A DNA stretch of 64,000 bases from Sphingopyxis sp. 113P3 (GCF_001278035.1 NZ_CP009452.1:901501-965500); one strand, 5' to 3'; numbered from the stretch's first letter, positions 9,740-19,877 are shown. The notes: generated by a model not told the origin, from the letters alone. Translations and numbers: made by a program.

Positions 9740-10630
9740 TTGGCTGATCGACTGATCCGCGATTGGGACGCGCATCTCGCGCATGAGAAGCGCCGCTCGG
9801 ACCACACCCGCCGCGCCTATATAGCGACGGCAGAGCGTTTTTGTGCCTTCCTGTCGCAGCATCGCGGCGGCGAGGTCGACAAGGCCATGCTCTCCGCGGT
9901 GAACCCAAATGACCTTCGCGCCTATCTCGCTGACCGCCGCGCGGGAGGGCTTGGCAATGCGTCGGCGGCGCGCGAGCTGTCGGCGCTGCGGAGCTTTCTG
10001 CGCTATGTGGGCGGGTCAAACGCGCACGTGCCCGCGATGCGCGGGCCGCGCGTCAAGAAGGGCCTGCCGCGCCCTGTCGCCCCTGCCGAGGCGATGGGTC
10101 TTGCGCAGGATGTCGAGGATAATGCGCGCGAGGGCTGGGTGGGCGCGCGCGATTTTGCGCTGCTGCTTCTGCTCTACGGCGCCGGCCTGCGCATCGGGGA
10201 GGCACTGTCGCTGACGGGCGCAGCGCTGCCGCTGGGCGATACGCTGCGCGTCACCGGCAAACGCGGCAAAACCCGCATCGTCCCCATCCTGCCAGCGGTC
10301 GCGAAAGCAGCGGCGCGCTATGCCGCGGCCTGCCCCTGGCCGATCGACAAGGAAACGCCGCTTTTTCTAGGCGCGCGCGGCGGCCCGCTTCAACCGGGCG
10401 TCGTCCGCGCGAGCGTGCGTGCAGCGCGGCGCGCGTTGGGCCTTCCCGAGCGGACGACGCCGCATGCGCTGCGCCACAGCTTTGCAACGCACCTCCTCGC
10501 AGGCGGCGCGGACCTGCGCAGCCTGCAGGAACTGCTCGGCCATGCCAGCCTCGCCTCGACGCAGATCTATACCGCGGTTGACGCGGCGCATTTGCTCGAT
10601 GTCTACCGCTCGGCGCATCCGCGGGCGTGA
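9740..10630 (+). CDS. xerC: Tyrosine recombinase XerC
   Basis: Site-specific recombinase that with XerD resolves chromosome dimers at dif. 296 residues, the usual Xer size. The N-terminal SAM-like core-binding domain (residues 1-95) is followed by the catalytic domain with GAGLRIGEAL (Arg), TGKRGKTR (Lys), HALRHSFATHLL (His, Arg) and LGHASLASTQIY (His, nucleophile Tyr). The start appears to be TTG at 9740: an in-frame TGA lies at 9725 and no ATG or GTG lies between. Its housekeeping context, far from the prophage, argues against a phage integrase. Confidence 0.9.
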   Translation: MADRLIRDWDAHLAHEKRRSDHTRRAYIATAERFCAFLSQHRGGEVDKAMLSAVNPNDLRAYLADRRAGGLGNASAARELSALRSFLRYVGGSNAHVPAMRGPRVKKGLPRPVAPAEAMGLAQDVEDNAREGWVGARDFALLLLLYGAGLRIGEALSLTGAALPLGDTLRVTGKRGKTRIVPILPAVAKAAARYAAACPWPIDKETPLFLGARGGPLQPGVVRASVRAARRALGLPERTTPHALRHSFATHLLAGGADLRSLQELLGHASLASTQIYTAVDAAHLLDVYRSAHPRA

Positions 10631-11013
10631 GGCGATCGCCTGGGGGTGACGGGAAAGGCGGCTCGCTCTCTCGGTGCTGGATGCGTCTTTCACCGTCTCC
10701 GGAGCCGGAGATTCAAGGCCAATTGTTATGTTCGTGAGACGGGCGATCCGTTCCGGATCTCTTGTCCGCGAAAGGATCGGCAGGACCGGGTCTATCCATC
10801 AAGGGCATTGCCGATGGAAATCGAGCCCGACGTTTACGACGAATATTGGAAGACCATTCGACGCCGTGATCGCGCGGGATGACCCGCATAAATAGGGGGC
10901 GGGAGGATGCCAACATGCTGTCCGGCCAAAAAAATTGCGGGTTGCCTGGGGCTTTGGGCCGATGAACAATTTCCCCGACGATTGGCGCGCTCGCGTCGCA
11001 ATCGGGGGACGAA
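10631..11013. other. Gap between xerC and a secreted-protein gene
   Basis: 383 bases. Only short open frames with no family resemblance or good ribosome sites. A 16-bp inverted repeat TCTCCGGAGCCGGAGA lies at 10696-10711 without a following T run, so it is not a standard terminator. Nothing else supported. Confidence 0.5.
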
Positions 11014-11883
11014 ATGACAATCTGGAAACTGGTGGTGGCGGCGGCCATGCTGATGCCGGGAGCTGCATGGGCCCAGAGTAAATGCCATGCGCCCGAATGG
11101 CGCACGGTGAATGATAGCGTCGCAGGCGCGGTCTATGACATGCCAGCGCCGCCGACGCGGTCGCATTTCATTGCTTCGGGAATCGGTTTTCCAAGCGCGC
11201 AGACGCGCGAGATGATACGCAGTGGACCGCAGGTTTCGGGGCGTTGCAGCAGCTTCAGCGTGCATGTGGTCAGAGTTGGTGACAATTATATCTCCAACCC
11301 AAAGGGATTTTTCGACACCGAACAGACCAATGCGATCAAAGGCCTGACCGAGGGCAAGATCGTGTCGAGTCGGTCGCTGACCATTGGCGGCTATCCGGCG
11401 CGCGAATATCAGTTCACTTTCCTCACCGATTACACTCGCCGCCCCGCCCGGCACAGGGTGCTCCTGGTCGTGCGCGGTAGCCAGCTGTTGAACTTCACCT
11501 GGGTGTGGGGCGATGCTGGGCCGCCGCCCGAGGATTCCAATCGGTCCTTTGCCTCGATTCGCCTCATCCCCGCGGACGACGCGATCCATATGGCGAGCTT
11601 TGCGCTGCTCCAGGAGTCGATCGAGAACTACTGGATTTATCCGTCATCCGATGGCGACAATGGTGGCATCTATTTCACCTCTGCGCTCCGCTCGCGCCTC
11701 GATGCCCGGCGCGCCGAGGATACCAGGGTGATCGCCGCCTTCGGCTTCCCGCGCGAGCTCAGATTTCTCCGCCGCGACGGAGCCGCGAAGGTGATCCGGA
11801 GCGAGCATGACAATGCGGTGGTCGACTGGACGATCACCGACAACGGCAAGACAATATCGGCAATCAGTTGGCAGAAGCGCTAG
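11014..11883 (+). CDS. Secreted protein of unknown function
   Basis: 289 residues. A signal peptide is clear: positive start MTIWK, hydrophobic core, and cleavage site after AAWAQ (about residue 20), so the protein should be periplasmic or exported. The mature part contains two cysteines near the N-terminus (C24 and about C75) and alternating beta-like stretches such as ARHRVLLVVRGSQLL. I do not recognise a family; the GGYPAREYQF segment resembles small extracytoplasmic stress proteins only loosely. Convergent with the DedA gene. Confidence 0.65.
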   Translation: MTIWKLVVAAAMLMPGAAWAQSKCHAPEWRTVNDSVAGAVYDMPAPPTRSHFIASGIGFPSAQTREMIRSGPQVSGRCSSFSVHVVRVGDNYISNPKGFFDTEQTNAIKGLTEGKIVSSRSLTIGGYPAREYQFTFLTDYTRRPARHRVLLVVRGSQLLNFTWVWGDAGPPPEDSNRSFASIRLIPADDAIHMASFALLQESIENYWIYPSSDGDNGGIYFTSALRSRLDARRAEDTRVIAAFGFPRELRFLRRDGAAKVIRSEHDNAVVDWTITDNGKTISAISWQKR

Positions 11884-11952
11884 GCGCACGCGTTACGATC
11901 CCGTCGCCTTCCTGGGCATCCCGCCTGGGAAGGCAAGGCGGCATGAGGCCGC

Positions 11953-12561
11953 TCACTCGCCTTTTGCCTTGGGTTTCCACGTCACGACCCGGTAAATGTA
12001 GAGGAGGACGAGCGAGCCGATGGCAACCAGCGCGACGGGGCCGACGAAGGCGTCGAGATTTGCAAAACGGCCGCCGAACCAGCTACCCGCGCCCGCGAGC
12101 GCCGTGATCCAGATTGCCGAGCCTGCGGCAGTCCAGGCAAGGAACTTTGCCTGGTTCATCCGCACCATCCCGGCGGGCAGCGACACCATTGTTCGCGCGA
12201 CCGGCATGAAGCGCGCGGCAAAGACGATGCCGGGGCCATATTTCAGGAAACCGCCGTGCAGCCGCTCGACCTCCGACCAGTCGAGCGTCAGCCAGCGTCC
12301 GTGGCGATCGATGAAGGGCCTGAGCCGTTCATAGCCAATCCAGCGCCCAACTGCGTACCAGACCCAATTGCCCGCGGTCGTCCCGGCAACCGCGACCGCG
12401 ATCAGCGTCCAGAAATCAAACCGCCCCTTGGCGACCGCGATGCCGCCAAGCCCCATGATCACTTCAGACGGGATCGGCGGGAACACATTTTCGAGCAGCA
12501 TCAGGACGAAGATGCCAGCGTAGCCCCAGCTCTGGATCAGATCGAGAATGAAAGCGGTCAT
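11953..12561 (-). CDS. DedA family membrane protein
   Basis: 202-residue inner-membrane protein of the DedA/VTT superfamily, whose members act in lipid carrier recycling and membrane homeostasis. Seen: ENVFPPIPSEVIM near residues 24-36 (the acidic re-entrant loop), the second re-entrant motif RFMPVARTMVSLPAGM around residue 115-130 with the conserved arginines, and several hydrophobic helices. Positive C-terminus KPKAKGE. It is transcribed toward the secreted-protein gene; gshB ends 24 bases upstream of its start, so the two could form one transcript. Specific substrate not inferable. Confidence 0.88.
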   Translation of the reverse strand: MTAFILDLIQSWGYAGIFVLMLLENVFPPIPSEVIMGLGGIAVAKGRFDFWTLIAVAVAGTTAGNWVWYAVGRWIGYERLRPFIDRHGRWLTLDWSEVERLHGGFLKYGPGIVFAARFMPVARTMVSLPAGMVRMNQAKFLAWTAAGSAIWITALAGAGSWFGGRFANLDAFVGPVALVAIGSLVLLYIYRVVTWKPKAKGE

Positions 12562-12585
12562 GCCGTACTCTACGCCGGAGGCGCG

Positions 12586-13536
12586 TCAACCGATCCGCCG
12601 CGCGATCGCATCCCAGATCATTCCCGCCGTGTCGGTGCCGTTGAACCGGTCGATCGCGACGATGCCGGTCGGCGAGGTAACGTTGATCTCGGTGAGCCAT
12701 TCGCCGCCGATGACGTCGATGCCGACGAAGATCAGTCCGCGTTCGCGAAGCTTCGGACCGAGCGCGGCGCATATTTCCTGCTCGCGCGGGCTGAGCGAGG
12801 CGGCTTCGGCATAGCCGCCGACCGCGAGGTTCGAGCGAAACTCGCCCTCGCCGGGCTTTCGGTTGATCGCACCCGCAACCTCGCCGTCGATCAGGACGAT
12901 GCGCTTGTCGCCTTCGCTGACGCTCGGGAGGAATTGCTGCACCATGAAGGGTTCGGGCCACACCTGCCCGAACAGTTCGACGAGCGCGCCGAGGTTTGTG
13001 CCGGCCTCATCGATGCGAAACACCGCCTTGCCGCCGTTGCCGTGGAGCGGCTTGATCACCAGCGCGCCGTAGCGCCGGTGAAAATCCTTCACTGCCTCAA
13101 GATCGCGCGTGACCATTGTCGGGGGCATGAACTCGGCGAAATCGAGCACGAAGACCTTCTCGGGCGCGTTGCGCACCGAGACGGGATCATTGACGACCAG
13201 GGTCTCGTGCGCGATCCGCTCGAGCAACCAGGTCCCGGTCAGATAGCCAAGGTCGAAAGGCGGATCCTGGCGCATCAGCACGACGTCGACGTCGCGGCCG
13301 AGGTCGAGGGTCTGGGGCTCGCCAAAGCGGTAATGCGCGCCCACCTCGCGCCGCACGTCGAGCACCGGATGCGCGCGCGCGGTCAGCCGCCCCGCCTCCC
13401 ACGTCAGCGAGCGGACATCATAGTGGTAGAGGCTGTACCCGCGTTCCCTGGCGCTCAGCATCAGCGCAAAGCTGCTGTCGCCCGCGATGTTGATGCCATC
13501 CATCGGGTCCATTTGCACCGCGGCGCGCAGGGTCAT
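12586..13536 (-). CDS. gshB: Glutathione synthetase
   Basis: ATP-grasp ligase that joins glycine to gamma-glutamylcysteine. 316 residues, matching the prokaryotic family. Motifs: VLMRQDPPFD near residue 85, ATP-binding KPLHGNGGKAVFRI near 161, and the metal and substrate loop LTEINVTSPTGI near 285. Start ATG at 13536 has a GAGGAG ribosome site; a longer open frame from 13602 has none. Upstream, 97 bases separate it from rsmI on the same strand. Confidence 0.96.
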   Translation of the reverse strand: MTLRAAVQMDPMDGINIAGDSSFALMLSARERGYSLYHYDVRSLTWEAGRLTARAHPVLDVRREVGAHYRFGEPQTLDLGRDVDVVLMRQDPPFDLGYLTGTWLLERIAHETLVVNDPVSVRNAPEKVFVLDFAEFMPPTMVTRDLEAVKDFHRRYGALVIKPLHGNGGKAVFRIDEAGTNLGALVELFGQVWPEPFMVQQFLPSVSEGDKRIVLIDGEVAGAINRKPGEGEFRSNLAVGGYAEAASLSPREQEICAALGPKLRERGLIFVGIDVIGGEWLTEINVTSPTGIVAIDRFNGTDTAGMIWDAIARRIG

Positions 13537-13633
13537 CGGGGTCTCCTCGGGTTGCCAGACGTGGTCCAGATGGCGCGGCATGCGCGCCGGCGCAAGGAGC
13601 ATTGCGCTGTCGCGGCGCCGCGCAAGCGCGAAA

Positions 13634-14494
13634 TCAGAGGTCTTCCTTCAGCGCGAGCGCGCGCGCGTAGACGGCGTGCCGGTCGCGACCGAAGCGCTTT
13701 GCGATCTCTTTCGCCGCTCTCGACACCGGCTGCGCTGCAAGCGCGCTTCGCAGCGCTGCATCAACGACCGCGTCGTCGGCTTCTTCGGCGGCGCCCTCGG
13801 TGGGAGGCGCAACGATTATCACGATCTCGCCCTTCGGGGGCGCCGCGGCGTAGCGCGCGGCAAGCTCGGTGAGGGGGCCGGTCACGCATTCCTCGTAAAG
13901 CTTCGTGATTTCGCGCGCGACCGCTGCCTCGCGGTTCCCGAGCCCTTCGGCGAGCGCGGCGAGCGATGCGCCAAGGCGCGGCCCGCTTTCGTAGAAGATG
14001 AGGCTGGCCCGCAGATCGGCGAATTCGGCGATGGTGTCGGCGCGCGCCTTTGCCTTGGAGGGGAGGAACCCTGCGAACAGGAAGCGGTCGCTCGGTAGCC
14101 CCGAGAGAGTGATCGCTGCGATCGCAGCGCAGGGACCGGGAAGGGTGGTAACGAGCCGTCCTGCGGCGCGCGCATCGCGGACCAGCTTGTATCCAGGATC
14201 CGAGATCAGCGGCGTTCCTGCGTCCGACACCAAGGCCACGACCTTGTCGGCCATTTGCGCAACCAGATCGGCGCGGGTGCGTTCGTCGCTGTGATCATGA
14301 TAGGGGGTCATCGGAACACGCAAACCCAGGTGCGAAAGCAGCTTCGCGGTCACCCGCGTATCCTCGGCCGCGATCAGGTCGGCGCGCGCCAGCACCGCAG
14401 CGGCGCGCGCGCTGATATCGCCAAGGTTGCCGATGGGGGTCGCCACGATATAGAGACCGGGCAAGGGAGAATTTGAGATGGTCGAATCCGGCAT
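13634..14494 (-). CDS. rsmI: 16S rRNA 2'-O-ribose C1402 methyltransferase
   Basis: SAM-dependent methyltransferase of the tetrapyrrole-methylase fold that modifies C1402 in the ribosomal P site. 286 residues. Signatures: YIVATPIGNLGDIS at the N-terminus, AEDTRVTAKLLSH, VSDAGTPLISDPG and FAGFLPSK. Start chosen at 14494 (MPDSTISNS), just before the first beta strand. Its 5' end is head to head with the LppC-type gene: their candidate start codons are within about 12 bases of each other, so each promoter must lie in the other gene's coding region. Confidence 0.95.
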   Translation of the reverse strand: MPDSTISNSPLPGLYIVATPIGNLGDISARAAAVLARADLIAAEDTRVTAKLLSHLGLRVPMTPYHDHSDERTRADLVAQMADKVVALVSDAGTPLISDPGYKLVRDARAAGRLVTTLPGPCAAIAAITLSGLPSDRFLFAGFLPSKAKARADTIAEFADLRASLIFYESGPRLGASLAALAEGLGNREAAVAREITKLYEECVTGPLTELAARYAAAPPKGEIVIIVAPPTEGAAEEADDAVVDAALRSALAAQPVSRAAKEIAKRFGRDRHAVYARALALKEDL

Positions 14495-14504
14495 GACGCC
14501 GAAA

Positions 14505-15683
14505 ATGGCAGAAACTGCCGCGCTGCGCCAAGACAATGCGTCGCCGCGGCGGCATTTGCTGCGCGCAATGAGCGTAATGGCGCTCGGCGGATTGCTTGCG
14601 GCGTGTCAGGTCGTGCCGAAAACAGCGGGTCCGCCGCCGCCGCCCGAAACGCCCGAGACGATCGAGCCCGGCCTGCCGACCGATACCGATCGTCACCGCG
14701 TCGCGCTGCTCGTGCCCGAGACGGGCGCAAACGCCGACGTCGGCACCGCGATCGCCAATGCGACGACAATGGCGCTGCTCGACGCGCGCGCCGAGAAGGT
14801 TCGCATCACCACCTATGATACCGCGCTCGGGGCGGCTGCTGCGGCGCGCCAGGCGATCGCCGACGGCAACAAGCTTATTTTGGGGCCGCTGCTCAGCGAG
14901 GATGTCGGATCGGTCGCACCGATCGCACGTGCGGCGAAGGTGCCCGTGCTCAGCTTCTCCAACGACACGAGCGTGGCGGGCAACGGCGTCTTCATCATGG
15001 GCTTTGTCCCCGGCCAGTCGGTCGAACGCGTCGTCTCCTTCGCGCGGGGCAAGGGGCATGTACGCTTTGGCGCGCTGGTCCCCAAGAATGTCTACGGCGA
15101 GCGCTCGGCGGCCGCCTTCCGTTCGGCGGTGAAGGCGACCGGCGGCACGCTCGTTGCGGTCGAATCCTATGACCATAGCGCCGCGGCGATGACGGGTGCG
15201 GCGCGCCGGCTTGCCAATGCGGGCGACATGGATGCCGTGCTGATCGCCGATGCCGGCGGGAATGCGGTGCGCGCGGTGCCGGTGATCAAGAGCAATGGCG
15301 AACGCCAGATCCTGGGGACCGAGCGCTGGAACACCGATGCGTCCCTCGGGGCGAGCGCCGCGATGCGCGGCGCCTGGTTTGCGAGCGTCTCAGACGGTCT
15401 TTATGGCCAGATGGCAACGCAGTACCGCAAGCGCTACGGTAAAGCGCCCTATCGCCTCTCGAGCCTTGGCTATGATGCGGTGCTGCTCACCGTACGAATC
15501 GCCCGCGACTGGAAGCCGGGTACGAATTTTCCGGTAAATCGCTTGCTCGCGCCCGACGGCTTTGGCGGGATCGATGGCATTTTCCGCTTCGATAATCGCG
15601 GGATAGCGATGCGCGCGCTCGAGGTCAGCGAGGTCGGAGCGGGCGGATTCCGCGTCATCGACCCCGCTCCGACCAAATGGTAA
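14505..15683 (+). CDS. Penicillin-binding protein activator, LppC/LpoA-like lipoprotein
   Basis: Predicted lipoprotein with a periplasmic-binding-protein fold, as in LpoA, which stimulates peptidoglycan synthases. N-terminus: RRHLLRAMSVMALGGLLAAC, with the lipobox LAAC. A Pro-rich linker follows, then a two-lobe Leu/Ile/Val-binding-like domain (RVALLVPETGANADVG, LILGPLLSEDVGSVAP, VPVLSFSNDTSVAG). About 392 residues from the ATG at 14505; in-frame ATGs at 14478 and 14493 would overlap the rsmI start. An rsmI/LppC head-to-head pair is a widespread arrangement in proteobacteria. Confidence 0.85.
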   Translation: MAETAALRQDNASPRRHLLRAMSVMALGGLLAACQVVPKTAGPPPPPETPETIEPGLPTDTDRHRVALLVPETGANADVGTAIANATTMALLDARAEKVRITTYDTALGAAAAARQAIADGNKLILGPLLSEDVGSVAPIARAAKVPVLSFSNDTSVAGNGVFIMGFVPGQSVERVVSFARGKGHVRFGALVPKNVYGERSAAAFRSAVKATGGTLVAVESYDHSAAAMTGAARRLANAGDMDAVLIADAGGNAVRAVPVIKSNGERQILGTERWNTDASLGASAAMRGAWFASVSDGLYGQMATQYRKRYGKAPYRLSSLGYDAVLLTVRIARDWKPGTNFPVNRLLAPDGFGGIDGIFRFDNRGIAMRALEVSEVGAGGFRVIDPAPTKW

Positions 15684-15841
15684 TCCGCGCCCAGGCGTGA
15701 CTTCGTCGCCACAGTCGGGCGAAAACTGCGGTCGCTTTGCCACAGGCAGCCTTTACGAGGCGCCTGCGTTCACTATATGAGCGCGTGACGCGCTGCGTGA
15801 CGATGCCGCGCGCCGCGCCCATGTTTTCAGGAGATACAGCT

Positions 15842-16390
15842 ATACGCCCGCCCATGACCCGCCGCCCGCTGGCGCCGATGCCGCCGAAGAACGGCCCGCG
15901 ATATAATGAATTCATCGCCTCCCCCAAGGTCCGCGTGATCGACGAGGAAGGCGAAAATCTGGGCGTAATGCTGACTGCCGAAGCGATCGAACAGGCGGCC
16001 GAAGTCGGCCTCGATCTGGTCGAAGTCTCCCCGAACGCCGATCCGCCGGTGTGCAAATTCCTCGATGTGGGCAAGTATAAGTACGAGGCCCAGAAAAAGG
16101 CGAATGCCGCGCGCAAGAGCCAGAAGACGCAGGAGATCAAGGAGATCAAGATGCGTCCGAACATCGACGACCATGACTTCGACGTGAAGATGAAGAAGGT
16201 TTTCGACTTCCTCGAGGAAGGCGACAAGGTCAAGATGACGATGCGCTTTCGCGGCCGCGAGATGAGCCACACCCAGCTTGGCCTCAACGTCCTCCAACGC
16301 GTGGCGGAAATGACCGCCGAGGTCGCGAAGGTCGAGGCACACCCGCGCACCGAAGGCCGCCAGATGCTGATGGTGCTGGCGCCGAAATAA
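15842..16390 (+). CDS. infC: Translation initiation factor IF-3
   Basis: Binds the 30S subunit, prevents premature 50S joining and checks start codon and initiator tRNA. The N domain shows [22 protein letters not shown] and [15 protein letters not shown]; a Lys-rich linker and the C domain with [12 protein letters not shown] and [10 protein letters not shown] follow. An AGGAG site at 15829-15833 is 8 bases from an ATA codon at 15842 but 20 from the first suitable ATG (15854), so I take ATA as the start, giving 182 residues. Non-AUG starts in infC (AUU in Escherichia coli) allow autoregulation by IF-3. rpmI and rplT, usual partners, are not downstream. Confidence 0.95.
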   Translation: MRPPMTRRPLAPMPPKNGPRYNEFIASPKVRVIDEEGENLGVMLTAEAIEQAAEVGLDLVEVSPNADPPVCKFLDVGKYKYEAQKKANAARKSQKTQEIKEIKMRPNIDDHDFDVKMKKVFDFLEEGDKVKMTMRFRGREMSHTQLGLNVLQRVAEMTAEVAKVEAHPRTEGRQMLMVLAPK

Positions 16391-16399
16391 TAGCAGGGC

Positions 16400-17095
16400 T
16401 CAGCCCACCCAAAATTCAAGGGCGGTCGTTCCAGCGGGACGGCCGCCCGCTTCATATCTGCGCTCGGTCATTTTGACGCTGCCATCGGCGGCAAGCGCGA
16501 CGAGAGTCGAGCAGCGGGTGCCATAGACGCCGCCTTCGAGGAACAGCGCTGGATCGTCCGTCGCGGTGAGCGTGTCGAGGAGACGATCGGGGGCCATGCC
16601 GGAGCTCACGAAGGCGCCGAGCGCCGCGCGAAGCCGCTCGGCCCGCGGGCAGGGCTGTTCGATGGGCTCATTGGCGAGCGCATGGACGCCCGGCTCGAGC
16701 GACAGGATCTGCGCGCGCGGCCGGTTGGTAAGGAGACGCGCCTTCCCGTCGACGGCAAACAGGTTGAAGGCATTGAAGCGCTCGAGATCGGCTGCCGCGG
16801 GCTCGGCGAAGCGGCCATCGCCGCGCAGCATGTCGACCACCAGAGCGCCGCGTGATTCCTTCGCCGGATCGGGCATCGCGCCGCGCACGTTGGTGACGAC
16901 GACGACGCGGCCGCTTGGTCGATGCGCGCCCAGCCACGTCCCGCCCGCCTTGAGATCGCGTCCCCCAACGATTCCGCTGCCATCGTCCCAGGCTGCAAGC
17001 GCAGCGCTCGGTCGCGCATGAAATTCATCGCGATTGCCGACGAGGATCAGGGGCCAGTCCGGATGAACCCGCCAGGCGAGGGCAACGACGCACAT
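16400..17095 (-). CDS. NRDE family protein (TANGO2-like)
   Basis: 231 residues. The N-terminus MCVVALAWR puts a cysteine at position 2, as in the NRDE family, and the diagnostic LVGNRDEFHARPS follows, then GGRDLKAGGTWLG and VTNVRG. The cysteine resembles an N-terminal nucleophile; the eukaryotic relative TANGO2 has been linked to heme or lipid handling, but the bacterial role is not settled. Convergent with infC, only 9 bases apart. Confidence 0.85.
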   Translation of the reverse strand: MCVVALAWRVHPDWPLILVGNRDEFHARPSAALAAWDDGSGIVGGRDLKAGGTWLGAHRPSGRVVVVTNVRGAMPDPAKESRGALVVDMLRGDGRFAEPAAADLERFNAFNLFAVDGKARLLTNRPRAQILSLEPGVHALANEPIEQPCPRAERLRAALGAFVSSGMAPDRLLDTLTATDDPALFLEGGVYGTRCSTLVALAADGSVKMTERRYEAGGRPAGTTALEFWVG

Positions 17096-17221
17096 GGCGC
17101 GCCTATCGCGCGGCCGCCCCGGCTTGCCAAGGGGGAAGCGCGTCATGCCGACACAATCAAGTTCCGCGTCCCGGTAAAGCATGGTAGATTGGGCGCGCTC
17201 AAAAAAGGGGAGGGGCTTGCC

Positions 17222-17668
17222 ATGAACGGGACGGTCAGAACGCCTTGGCATTTGTGGGTTGTCGGGATGCTTTCGCTCCTGTGGAACGGCTTTGGCGTCA
17301 CCGACTATATGATGACCAACCTCAAGAATATGTGGTGGCTGCGCGACTTCGCCCAGCTGACCCCCGAACAGATCGCCTATTTCGACTCGACGCCCAGCTG
17401 GGCGACGGCGGCCTGGGCGTTCGGCGTATGGGGCGCCTTTGCAGGGTCGCTGCTGCTGGTGCTGCGTAGCCGCCATGCGGTGACGGCCTTCATCGTGTCG
17501 CTCGCGGGCCTTGCTTTCAGCACCCTCTATCAGTTCGCTCTGTCACCCGTTGACCTTACCGAATTGTTCGGCCCCGGCCCGATGCTTACCACGCTGGTGA
17601 TCTGGCTGATCGAGATCGCGCTCCTTTATTATGCGCGGCGCCAGACGGGGAAAGGCGTGCTGCGCTGA
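17222..17668 (+). CDS. Small four-helix membrane protein
   Basis: 148 residues with four predicted membrane segments (WHLWVVGMLSLLWNGFGV, WATAAWAFGVWGAFAGSLLL, a third starting at FIVSLAGLAF, and LTTLVIWLIEIALLYYA). Similar sphingomonad proteins are often annotated as sugar transporters, but nothing in the sequence establishes transport. The conserved NGFGVTDYMMT and MWWLRDFA segments are family-like. Start ATG at 17222 follows a GGGGAGGGG stretch. Divergent from the NRDE gene and convergent with uvrB. Confidence 0.75.
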   Translation: MNGTVRTPWHLWVVGMLSLLWNGFGVTDYMMTNLKNMWWLRDFAQLTPEQIAYFDSTPSWATAAWAFGVWGAFAGSLLLVLRSRHAVTAFIVSLAGLAFSTLYQFALSPVDLTELFGPGPMLTTLVIWLIEIALLYYARRQTGKGVLR

Positions 17669-17690
17669 GCGAAGGGTGGCGGGGGCCACT

Positions 17691-19877
17691 CTAGCGCCCC
17701 CATTTGGTCCTGCTCTGCTTTCCAAAGCGCCCCTTTCGGGTGCCCGGCTTGCCCTCGTTCGAGCGCCCGACCATCGGCGCGACTTGCTGGTCGGGGGGCA
17801 GTCCGAGCTCATCGGCCTCGAGCCGGCGAATTTCATCGCGCAGGCGCCCTGCTTCTTCAAACTCGAGGTTTGCAGCAGCATCGCGCATCTTCTTTTCGAG
17901 CTCGGCGATGTAGGCGCGCAGATTGTGGCCGACCATATGATCGGGCCGGTCGTCGCCAAGCTCGATGGTGACGCCGTCCTTTGATGCGACATGCGCGATG
18001 ATGTCGCCAATCTGCTTCTTCACGCTTTCGGGCGTGATGCCATGCTCTTCATTATAGGCGAGCTGCTTGGCGCGGCGGCGGTCGGTCTCGCGCATCGCGC
18101 GCTCCATGCTGCCCGTGATCCGGTCGGCATAGAGAATGACGCGGCCATCGACGTTGCGCGCGGCGCGGCCGATCGTCTGGACGAGGCTGGTTTCGCTCCG
18201 CAGGAAGCCTTCCTTGTCGGCATCGAGGATCGCAACGAGTCCGCATTCGGGGATGTCGAGCCCTTCGCGCAGGAGATTGATGCCCACGAGCACATCGAAC
18301 ACGCCAAGGCGCAGGTCGCGGATGATCTCGATGCGTTCGAGCGTCTCGACATCCGAGTGCATGTAGCGGACCTTGAGGCCCGCCTCGTGCAGAAACTCGG
18401 TCAGATCCTCGGCCATTCGCTTTGTCAGCGTCGTGACCAGCGTTCGGTAACCCGCCGCTGCCGTCTTCTTCGCCTCAGCGATCAGATCGTCGACCTGCTC
18501 TTCAACCGGTTTGATCTCGACCGGCGGGTCAATGAGGCCGGTGGGGCGGATCACTTGCTCGGCAAAGACGCCCTGCGTGCGTTCCATCTCCCAGGTTCCT
18601 GGCGTCGCCGAGACGCTGACGGTCTGCGGACGCATCAGATCCCATTCGGCAAAGCGCAACGGGCGGTTGTCGATGCAGGAGGGCAGGCGGAAGCCATATT
18701 CGGCAAGCGTGATCTTGCGGCGATGGTCGCCTTTCGACATCGCGCCGATCTGCGGGATCGTCTGGTGACTCTCGTCGACGAAGAGCAGCGCATTGTCGGG
18801 CAGATATTCAAACAATGTCGGTGGCGGCTCGCCGGGGAGGCGGCCGGTGAGAAAGCGGCTGTAATTCTCGATGCCGGCGCAGCTTCCAGTCGCGGCGATC
18901 ATTTCAAGGTCGAAATTGGTGCGCTGTTCAAGGCGCTGGGCTTCAAGCAGGCGTCCCTCGGCTTCGAGTTCCTTGAGGCGCTCGGCGAGTTCGTGCCGGA
19001 TCGCCTCGGTAGCCTGCTTGAGCGTCGGCCCCGGGGTAACATAGTGACTGTTCGCATAGACCCGGACATGATTGAGGCTGGCGATCTTTTTCCCGGTCAA
19101 AGGATCGAACTCGGTAATCTCCTCGATCTCGTCGCCGAAAAAGCTGACGCGCCACGCCATATCCTCATAGTGCGAGGGGAATATTTCGAGGCTGTCGCCG
19201 CGCACGCGGAAATTGCCGCGCGCGAACGCCTGGTCGTTGCGCTTGTACTGGAGCGCGACGAGCTTGCGGATGATCTCGCGGCTGTCGACGACCTGCCCCT
19301 TCTTCAAATCGAAGATCATCGCCGAATAGGTTTCAACCGACCCGATGCCATAAAGGCAGGAAACCGACGCGACGATGATCACGTCGTCGCGTTCGAGGAG
19401 CGCGCGCGTCGCCGAGTGACGCATGCGGTCGATGGCCTCGTTTACGCTGCTTTCCTTCTCGATGTACGTGTCCGAGCGCGGCACATAGGCCTCGGGCTGA
19501 TAATAGTCGTAATAGCTGACGAAATATTCGACCGCATTGTTCGGAAAGAAGCTTTTGAACTCGCCATAAAGCTGCGCGGCGAGGATCTTGTTCGGAGCAA
19601 GAATCAGCGCGGGTCGTTGCAATTCCTCGATCACCTTTGCCATGGTGAAGGTCTTGCCCGACCCCGTGACGCCGAGCAGCACCTGATCGCGCTCACCCGC
19701 GCGCGCGGTGCCGACGAGTTCGCGGATTGCGGTCGGCTGGTCGCCCGCGGGCTCATAGTCGCTGACGAGCTCGAAGCGCTTGCCGCCCTCGACCTTGTCC
19801 GGGCGCGCGGGGCGGTGCGGGACATAGCCCTCGGCTGTATCGATTTCGTCGAGCGAGGTGCGAATCTGGATGGCCAT
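17691..19877 (-). CDS. uvrB: UvrABC excinuclease subunit B
   Basis: Damage-verifying helicase-like subunit of nucleotide excision repair. 728 residues, slightly longer than the ~670 of Escherichia coli. Walker [14 protein letters not shown] near residue 65, the beta-hairpin region [12 protein letters not shown], the DEAD-like [12 protein letters not shown], helicase motifs [19 protein letters not shown] and QTIGRAARN, and a C-terminal UVR (UvrC-binding) domain around residues 650-690. Start at 19877 ([18 protein letters not shown]); an open upstream extension lacks support. A basic tail after the UVR domain adds about 40 residues. Confidence 0.97.
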   Translation of the reverse strand: MAIQIRTSLDEIDTAEGYVPHRPARPDKVEGGKRFELVSDYEPAGDQPTAIRELVGTARAGERDQVLLGVTGSGKTFTMAKVIEELQRPALILAPNKILAAQLYGEFKSFFPNNAVEYFVSYYDYYQPEAYVPRSDTYIEKESSVNEAIDRMRHSATRALLERDDVIIVASVSCLYGIGSVETYSAMIFDLKKGQVVDSREIIRKLVALQYKRNDQAFARGNFRVRGDSLEIFPSHYEDMAWRVSFFGDEIEEITEFDPLTGKKIASLNHVRVYANSHYVTPGPTLKQATEAIRHELAERLKELEAEGRLLEAQRLEQRTNFDLEMIAATGSCAGIENYSRFLTGRLPGEPPPTLFEYLPDNALLFVDESHQTIPQIGAMSKGDHRRKITLAEYGFRLPSCIDNRPLRFAEWDLMRPQTVSVSATPGTWEMERTQGVFAEQVIRPTGLIDPPVEIKPVEEQVDDLIAEAKKTAAAGYRTLVTTLTKRMAEDLTEFLHEAGLKVRYMHSDVETLERIEIIRDLRLGVFDVLVGINLLREGLDIPECGLVAILDADKEGFLRSETSLVQTIGRAARNVDGRVILYADRITGSMERAMRETDRRRAKQLAYNEEHGITPESVKKQIGDIIAHVASKDGVTIELGDDRPDHMVGHNLRAYIAELEKKMRDAAANLEFEEAGRLRDEIRRLEADELGLPPDQQVAPMVGRSNEGKPGTRKGRFGKQSRTKWGR

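Noticed and set aside
9740..10630. XerC-type recombinase considered as the prophage integrase
   Set aside because: It is 16 kb from the prophage boundary among housekeeping genes and has the size and motifs of chromosomal Xer proteins.
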